A stretch of DNA of 64,000 nucleotides from DAOUKH01 sp965261455 (GTDB lineage: Bacteria > Chloroflexota > Dehalococcoidia > SHYB01), in the NCBI GenBank assembly GCA_965261455.1, contig OZ253453.1:1240001-1304000 (forward strand), written 5' to 3'. Below, piece by piece: positions 60,298-64,000 of this stretch. Position 1 is the stretch's first letter. Each line of letters begins with the position of its first letter. The translations under genes were made by a program, and so were the position numbers. The notes under the pieces are model-generated. The model was not told where the DNA came from. It ran no database searches and worked only from the letters and a program-made list of their open reading frames with translations.

Positions 60298-60804
60298 CTA
60301 GTTCTGACTCGCGCCGTTCTGCATGCCCTCTTGGAGGACTTCCTCGATCAACTCGCGGTGCTGCGCCTCGTCGAGCGAGGAATTGATGACGCGCTCCGCG
60401 GCGAGGATGGCGAGGTCGGAGAACTGCGTTCGCAGCTGCTCCAGCGCCTCGTCGCGCTCGCGTTGGATGTCGGCTTGGGCGCGGGCCGTGATCAGCTCCG
60501 CGTCGCGCCGCGCCTGCTCGCGGGCCTCTTCGCGCACCCGCTCGGCGACTTGCGTCGCCTGGGCCACGATGCCGCGGCCCTCCTGGCGGGCCTCATCAAT
60601 CTGCTTCCGCACCGCTTCCTCGGCCTCGGCGCTCTCCGCCTTCAGCCGGTCGGCCTGCTCCAAGCTTTCCTTGATCCGCTCGCCGCGCTGGTCCAGCATC
60701 CGCGTCACAGGCTTGTACAGCAAGAGGTACAGCACCGTCAGCAGGATGGTGAAGTTGATGATCTGGGCGACCAGACCTGGTAGGTTGATCCCTAGTGCAT
60801 CCAC
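60298..60804 (-). CDS. atpF: ATP synthase F0 subunit b
   Basis: 168 residues: one N-terminal membrane helix (LVAQIINFTILLTVLYLLLY), then KPVTRMLDQRGERIKESLEQ and a long charged coiled coil rich in Glu, Arg and Ala that forms the peripheral stalk. Only one b-type gene is present, so a homodimer is expected. Confidence 0.95.
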   Translation of the reverse strand: MDALGINLPGLVAQIINFTILLTVLYLLLYKPVTRMLDQRGERIKESLEQADRLKAESAEAEEAVRKQIDEARQEGRGIVAQATQVAERVREEAREQARRDAELITARAQADIQRERDEALEQLRTQFSDLAILAAERVINSSLDEAQHRELIEEVLQEGMQNGASQN

Positions 60805-60881
60805 GCAGACCCCCTTGGTTCCACCAATGGAGCGCCCGGAGACCTATGGCGGTCTCCGGCCCTTTACTCCTGTTCGAACCG

Positions 60882-61148
60882 CTAGAGGACGAAGGCGATA
60901 ATGACGGCCACGATCAGGGCGTAGATCGCGATCGCTTCAGCGAACGCGATGCCCAGGATCATGTTCGTCCTGATCGAATTCTCGGCTTCCGGGTTGCGGC
61001 CCAGAGCCTCCATCGCGCGGGCGACCAGCATACCGATGCCGATGCCAGGGCCGATGGCGCCGAGGCCGATCGAGAGACCGGCCCCGATGGCCTTCAAGCC
61101 GCTGTCGCCGACCGCGGTTTGAGCCAACACCGAAAAGAGTGCATCCAT
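60882..61148 (-). CDS. atpE: ATP synthase F0 subunit c
   Basis: 88 residues, two membrane helices with the Gly-rich helix GLSIGLGAIGPGIGIGMLVA, the polar loop RNPEAENSIRTN and the ion-binding Glu in ILGIAFAEAIAIYALIVAVI. The residue after that Glu is Ala and the first helix lacks the Gln of sodium-type rings, so the enzyme is probably proton-driven. Confidence 0.96.
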   Translation of the reverse strand: MDALFSVLAQTAVGDSGLKAIGAGLSIGLGAIGPGIGIGMLVARAMEALGRNPEAENSIRTNMILGIAFAEAIAIYALIVAVIIAFVL

Positions 61149-61245
61149 AATTCCTGTCCTCCTACGTTTCTGCCTGACTCAGTTGCTTGCTCTCTAGATT
61201 CACGTTCCGTTATCGAAGCCGGGCGCGCCCGGCGGAAATGTCACG

Positions 61246-62547
61246 CTAATGACCGCCCCCGTGGCTCTCCTCGCCCTGGTCGTCATGGGAGGTCGTCGCC
61301 AGCACCGCGAACACCAGCGTGAGCATCGCGAAGACGACGGCCTGAATGAACCCCACGAAGACCTCGAGCAAGAAGGGGAAGACGAACACTCCGGCCATGA
61401 TCGGCAGCAGGAAGGCGACGGAGAAGATAAGGACTTCGCCGGCGAACATGTTACCGAAGAGCCGGAAGCTGAAGCTGATGATCTTGGCGAACTCGCTGAT
61501 CGCCTCAAGGATGCCGATGATGAACCCGAGCGGGCCCTGGCGGAGCTGAATGAACCGCGACACGTAGCTGAAGAAGCCGTTGGCCCGAATCCCCCACCAC
61601 TGCACCATGAACATGGCGACGAGGGCGATGGCCAGCGTGTTCATCAAGTCGGTGTTCATGCCGCGGAAGAACGGGAGCAGGCGGCCGACGGTCTTGCCTT
61701 CGAGGTCGGCCTCCGCCTCGCCGGTGGCGACGACGCCCGTCCGCGGCGCCCACTCGGTGAAGCTCCACCACTCGCCCAACTCGATTTCCTTGGCCTTGCC
61801 GAAGCCGATGGGGATGAGGCGCGCGCCGTCGTCGCCGTCAAAGATAACGAGCTTGTCCGAGCCGGAGCCGTCTTCGATAAGCTGCGTGAGCGTGGGCAGG
61901 CCAAGCTCGTGGGCGACCACGTCGACTTCGTGAGGGTTGGGCGGTCCCGCCCCCTCGAACGTCGCCGTCTCGTGATAGTGCTCGACCTCTTCCTCGTAGT
62001 GGCGCAGGGCCTCTTCGAGGTGATGGAGCGCTTCGCTGTTGGCGCCGGGGGCCGCGAGGGCCGTTTCGATCTTGCTCGCGAGGTCGGCGGAAGCCTCCTC
62101 GACACCGTGGAACAGGACGTACTGGCCGGTCTCGACCTTGCCGATCGTGCCGTAGATCGGCGTGAGTGAGGTCCAGTTGCCGACAAGGATGAAGATGAAG
62201 ATGGTGGCGATAAGGGGGAAGAACATCCTGCCCCGCTTCTTGCCCGCCATGTCCTCGACGATGCCCAGAAGCCAGCCGACCATGCCCTCGACGAGGTTCT
62301 GCATCCGGCTGCTGGGAATCAGGGTGAGGTTGCGCGTCCCCAGCCACACGATGAGGACCACCACCGCCATCGCGATCCATGCCGCGATGATGCTGTTGGT
62401 GATGTTCCAGACGCCGAAGATGTCCTTGGCGACCGTCTCGGCGGCGAGGGAGATAAAGGGAATGGGGAAGTTGAGGAAGAGTCGGCCCGCCACCGTAGCT
62501 GCGAAGGCTACGAGGACGAGGAGGATGACTTTCTGTTTCCCGGTCAC
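61246..62547 (-). CDS. atpB: ATP synthase F0 subunit a with a long extracytoplasmic insertion
   Basis: 433 residues, far longer than the usual 240-280. Membrane helices lie near residues 5-25, 52-70 and 110-130, ending LVGNWTSLTPIYG. About 165 residues of soluble sequence follow (about 133-297, DNA 61657-62151), then the remaining helices. The essential Arg is in IISFSFRLFGNMFAGEVLIF. In E. coli the corresponding periplasmic loop is about 25-30 residues, so roughly 135 are extra: a His/Glu-rich helix (LHHLEEALRHYEEEVEHYHE) and a later WWSFTEWAPRTG segment. The C-terminus is His-rich. The core is intact, so the subunit should function. Confidence 0.93.
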   Translation of the reverse strand: MTGKQKVILLVLVAFAATVAGRLFLNFPIPFISLAAETVAKDIFGVWNITNSIIAAWIAMAVVVLIVWLGTRNLTLIPSSRMQNLVEGMVGWLLGIVEDMAGKKRGRMFFPLIATIFIFILVGNWTSLTPIYGTIGKVETGQYVLFHGVEEASADLASKIETALAAPGANSEALHHLEEALRHYEEEVEHYHETATFEGAGPPNPHEVDVVAHELGLPTLTQLIEDGSGSDKLVIFDGDDGARLIPIGFGKAKEIELGEWWSFTEWAPRTGVVATGEAEADLEGKTVGRLLPFFRGMNTDLMNTLAIALVAMFMVQWWGIRANGFFSYVSRFIQLRQGPLGFIIGILEAISEFAKIISFSFRLFGNMFAGEVLIFSVAFLLPIMAGVFVFPFLLEVFVGFIQAVVFAMLTLVFAVLATTSHDDQGEESHGGGH

Positions 62548-62825
62548 TCGTCGTTCCCCGGGCGGGGGGCGCGGCCTTGCGCCTCTCGCTTATATAACGG
62601 CATCAGCATTTTGAACATGCCGTAGAAACCGGAGCCGGTCCCTAACAGCAGCCCGAGGAGGAGAAAGACCGGCTCGGTCCCCAACCACCTGTCGAGGTAG
62701 TAGCCGCCGCCGATCCCGATACCCAGGCTAGCGGAGAAGTACCACCCGAAACCCAGAAGCCGCAGCACGTCTTTCTGACGTATGAGCGTCGGGGTCGAAT
62801 CGGGTTCCTCGTCGGGCTTGTGCAT
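62544..62825 (-). CDS. AtpI/AtpZ-like accessory protein of the ATP synthase operon
   Basis: Up to 93 residues with two membrane helices: LLGFGWYFSASLGIGIGGGY (Gly-rich, AtpI-like) and EPVFLLLGLLLGTGSGFYGM, the layout of AtpZ/AtpI proteins thought to aid c-ring assembly or carry Mg2+. It is the first gene of the operon and overlaps atpB by four bases. The ATG at 62825 lies within the -10 hexamer of the operon promoter, so that promoter could not supply it; a GTG at 62768, just before the first helix, may be the real start. Confidence 0.82.
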   Translation of the reverse strand: MHKPDEEPDSTPTLIRQKDVLRLLGFGWYFSASLGIGIGGGYYLDRWLGTEPVFLLLGLLLGTGSGFYGMFKMLMPLYKREAQGRAPRPGNDE

Positions 62826-62851
62826 TCTATCACAACCCCTTTGACTGTCAA
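62824..62851 (-). promoter_or_regulatory. Promoter of the ATP synthase operon
   Basis: TTGACA (62846-62851, minus strand), a 16-base spacer and TAGAAT (62824-62829), among the best matches to consensus in the window. The -35 lies in a TTGACTGTCAA palindrome. Transcription would start near 62815, inside the annotated first gene. Confidence 0.7.
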
Positions 62852-62971
62852 CAAACGCGCGCGCATCCGTCCTCGGACGTGTCCATGCGCCGGCGGCGGA
62901 GTTCGCCGCGCCATTCTAATCGTCGCGGCGGCGATTGAGAAGCGCCTGACGGGCGTCTTGCCTCAGCCTTC

Positions 62972-63135
62972 GGAGACCTTTGCGCAACCCGCCGGAGTCT
63001 TGGCGGGGGGAGCGTGGGGCTGCCTTAAGCCTCTCCCCCCTCTGGGGGAGATTTGAGAGAGGGCGCGCGCCACTAGGCGCGCGAGCGCCCGAAGGGCGCT
63101 GCTCCCTCCCCGGTCTCGGTTACGCAAACGTCTCC
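62972..63135. mobile_element. Palindromic repeat element, copy 1, with 18-bp terminal inverted repeats
   Basis: 164 bases bounded by GGAGACCTTTGCGCAACC (62972-62989) and GGTTACGCAAACGTCTCC (63118-63135), which match as inverted repeats at 16 of 18 positions. The left ~72 bases contain one TTGGC-G-rich unit ending in CTTAAGCCTCTCCCCC. The right part has two hairpins (63064-63083 and 63084-63100). No open frame of note. Same family as 45918-46039 and 63258-63561. Confidence 0.7.
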
Positions 63136-63257
63136 CCACGGGAGAAGATTGAGATGAGGGGCCGCCTCGCAACCACCGCGGGGTATCGAAGTCCGCCACC
63201 ATCGCGGTCAGTGCTCAAGCATGGGTGGGGCCGGGAGGTCTTGCCTCTTCTCCCAAC
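63136..63257. other. Spacer between the two repeat copies
   Basis: About 120 bases with no gene, repeat or regulatory motif that I can identify. Confidence 0.4.
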
Positions 63258-63482
63258 GGAGACCTTTGCAAAACCGACTGCGGTCCTGGCAGGGGGAGCG
63301 GAGGTGGCATTCACTTAAACCTCTCCCCCTCTGGGGACCTTTGCAAAACCGACTGCGGTCTTGGCAGGGGGAGCGGAGGTGGCATTCACTTAAACCTCTC
63401 CCCCCTCTGGAGACCTTTGCAAAGACTGCGGTCCTGGCGGAGGGAGCGGAGGTGGCATTCACTTAAACCTCTCCCCCTCTGG
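63258..63482. repeat. Three tandem 75-base repeats inside element copy 2
   Basis: Units start at 63258, 63333 and 63409 (periods 75 and 76). Each contains (G/A)GACCTTTGCAAA, CTGCGGTC(C/T)TGGC, GGGAGCGGAGGTGGCATTCA and CTTAAACCTCTCCCCC. Copy 1 of the element has just one equivalent unit, so the unit has been amplified here. Perfect identity over most of the length points to recent duplication. Confidence 0.85.
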
Positions 63483-63561
63483 GGGAGACTGAGAGAGGGC
63501 GCGCGCCGCAGGCGCGCGGGCGCCCGTAGGGCGCCTCTCCCCAAGTTACGCAAACGTCTCC
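63258..63561. mobile_element. Palindromic repeat element, copy 2, expanded
   Basis: 304 bases from GGAGACCTTTGCAAAACC to TTACGCAAACGTCTCC (63546-63561); the ends match as inverted repeats at 14 of 18 positions. It holds the 3 x 75-base array and then the hairpin pair 63500-63518 and 63519-63535. Non-coding; probably mobilised in trans if at all. It lies between the ATP synthase promoter and the bifunctional-nuclease gene. Confidence 0.7.
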
Positions 63562-63672
63562 ACAAGAGGAGCGGTCGAAGGGGAGGACGCTTCGCGAAAG
63601 CGCCCCTGCGGGAGCGAGATCCCCGCGAACGCGGGAATGGCGAATGAGGGCGGGTTACGCAGCGTCTGCAGC
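63562..63672. repeat. Degenerate third repeat with CCCGCGAACGCGGG hairpin
   Basis: ATCCCCGCG-AA-CGCGGGAAT (63619-63638) differs by one base from the hairpin at 45950-45969, and GGTTACGCAGCGTCTGC (63653-63669) resembles the right end of the element. It looks like a decayed copy of the 45918-type element. Confidence 0.5.
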
Positions 63673-63704
63673 GGGGAAGACCGGAGATGGGGCGGCGAGA
63701 GCGG

Positions 63705-64000
63705 CTACTTGCCTTCTTCCTTCTCTTTGCCCTCTTCCTTCTCCTTGCCCTCTTTGCCCAGGCCGCTGAGGTCGAGCGTGTCGATGAACGACTTGAACGC
63801 CGACATGCGCTTGATCTCTTCTTCGCCCAACGGGCGGGCGGGATGCTCCGCCTGCTCGGCCTCGGCGACGGTGATGGGCTTGCCCGTCTCCTTGTCGAGG
63901 AAGATGGCCGCCTTGGATAGCACCGCTTCCTCGGTAAAGACGGGGACCTTGGAGCGCACCGCCAGCGCCAGCGCGTCGCTGGGCCGCGAGTCGATCTCGA
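63705..64000 (-). CDS. Bifunctional nuclease (BFN, DUF151) family protein, 5' end cut by window
   Basis: The frame runs off the right edge. The visible start EIDSRPSDALALAVRSKVPV and FTEEAVL match the second half of the BFN/DUF151 domain (IDSRPSDALALA is its hallmark). After it comes HPARPLGEEEIKRMSAFKSF and a Lys/Glu/Gly tail of repeating G-K-E-K-E-E units, coded by an imperfect 18-base DNA repeat. Plant and bacterial members show nuclease activity; the function in bacteria is poorly known. The N-terminal ~100 residues lie outside the window. Confidence 0.88.
   Translation of the reverse strand, partial: EIDSRPSDALALAVRSKVPVFTEEAVLSKAAIFLDKETGKPITVAEAEQAEHPARPLGEEEIKRMSAFKSFIDTLDLSGLGKEGKEKEEGKEKEEGK

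Noticed and set aside
63258..63482. Three regular repeats suggesting a CRISPR array
   Set aside because: The units abut without spacers, are 75 bases long and lie within a larger palindromic element; no cas genes are present.

Overview
The window is a high-GC bacterial chromosome segment. The gene content suggests a Chloroflexota member, possibly a SAR202-like Dehalococcoidia: many CoA-ester genes, several amidohydrolase-2 proteins, a flavin/F420 luciferase-like oxidoreductase, HspR-DnaK, Rex, and an ATP synthase operon in the order I-a-c-b-delta-alpha-gamma-beta-epsilon. This placement is inference from gene content; there is no rRNA or tRNA gene here to anchor it.

Layout. 1-900 holds the end of a DUF4268 nuclease-like gene. 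0.9-4.4 kb is a four-gene ABC-2 exporter operon. 4.5-12.4 kb is a CoA-ester catabolism block (three-part thiolase/OB-fold/enoyl-CoA hydratase cluster, acyl-CoA dehydrogenase, second hydratase). It is interrupted by an AT-richer single-gene restriction-modification protein, and its thiolase is broken by an in-frame TAG. 12.5-22.4 kb carries an inositol-3-phosphate synthase fused to an N-terminal helix-turn-helix, an MFS transporter, a luciferase-like oxidoreductase, a third hydratase, chrA, nudC and two amidohydrolases. 22.6-32.4 kb is one long minus-strand cluster. It encodes the complete C5 pathway from glutamyl-tRNA to uroporphyrinogen III plus the siroheme branch (regulator, sirC, hemA, hemC, cobA-hemD, hemB, hemL), has a toxin-antitoxin pair embedded before hemL, and ends with dnaN.

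32.8-41.5 kb holds a molybdopterin oxidoreductase, mgtE, a zinc-ribbon gene divergent from hspR-dnaK, a phosphoglycerate mutase, and a peroxiredoxin whose catalytic codon is TGA with a SECIS-like hairpin just downstream, i.e. a probable selenoprotein. 41.6-53.7 kb holds TauE, a MaoC-like protein, a CoA-transferase, a sugar-isomerase-like protein, a cupin, an AcuC deacetylase, an amidohydrolase, an MBL hydrolase, NhaA, an MrfA-type helicase and a DUF503 gene. 53.8-62.8 kb holds menG/ubiE, rex and the ATP synthase operon, in which subunit a carries a long extra loop. 62.9-63.7 kb is a non-coding array of palindromic repeats with shared terminal inverted repeats (a related short element sits at 45.9 kb), followed by the end of a bifunctional-nuclease gene cut by the window edge.

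Several genes have a -10 hexamer exactly six bases before their ATG, implying leaderless mRNAs. Convergent neighbours repeatedly overlap by their stop codons. Both point to compact organisation.
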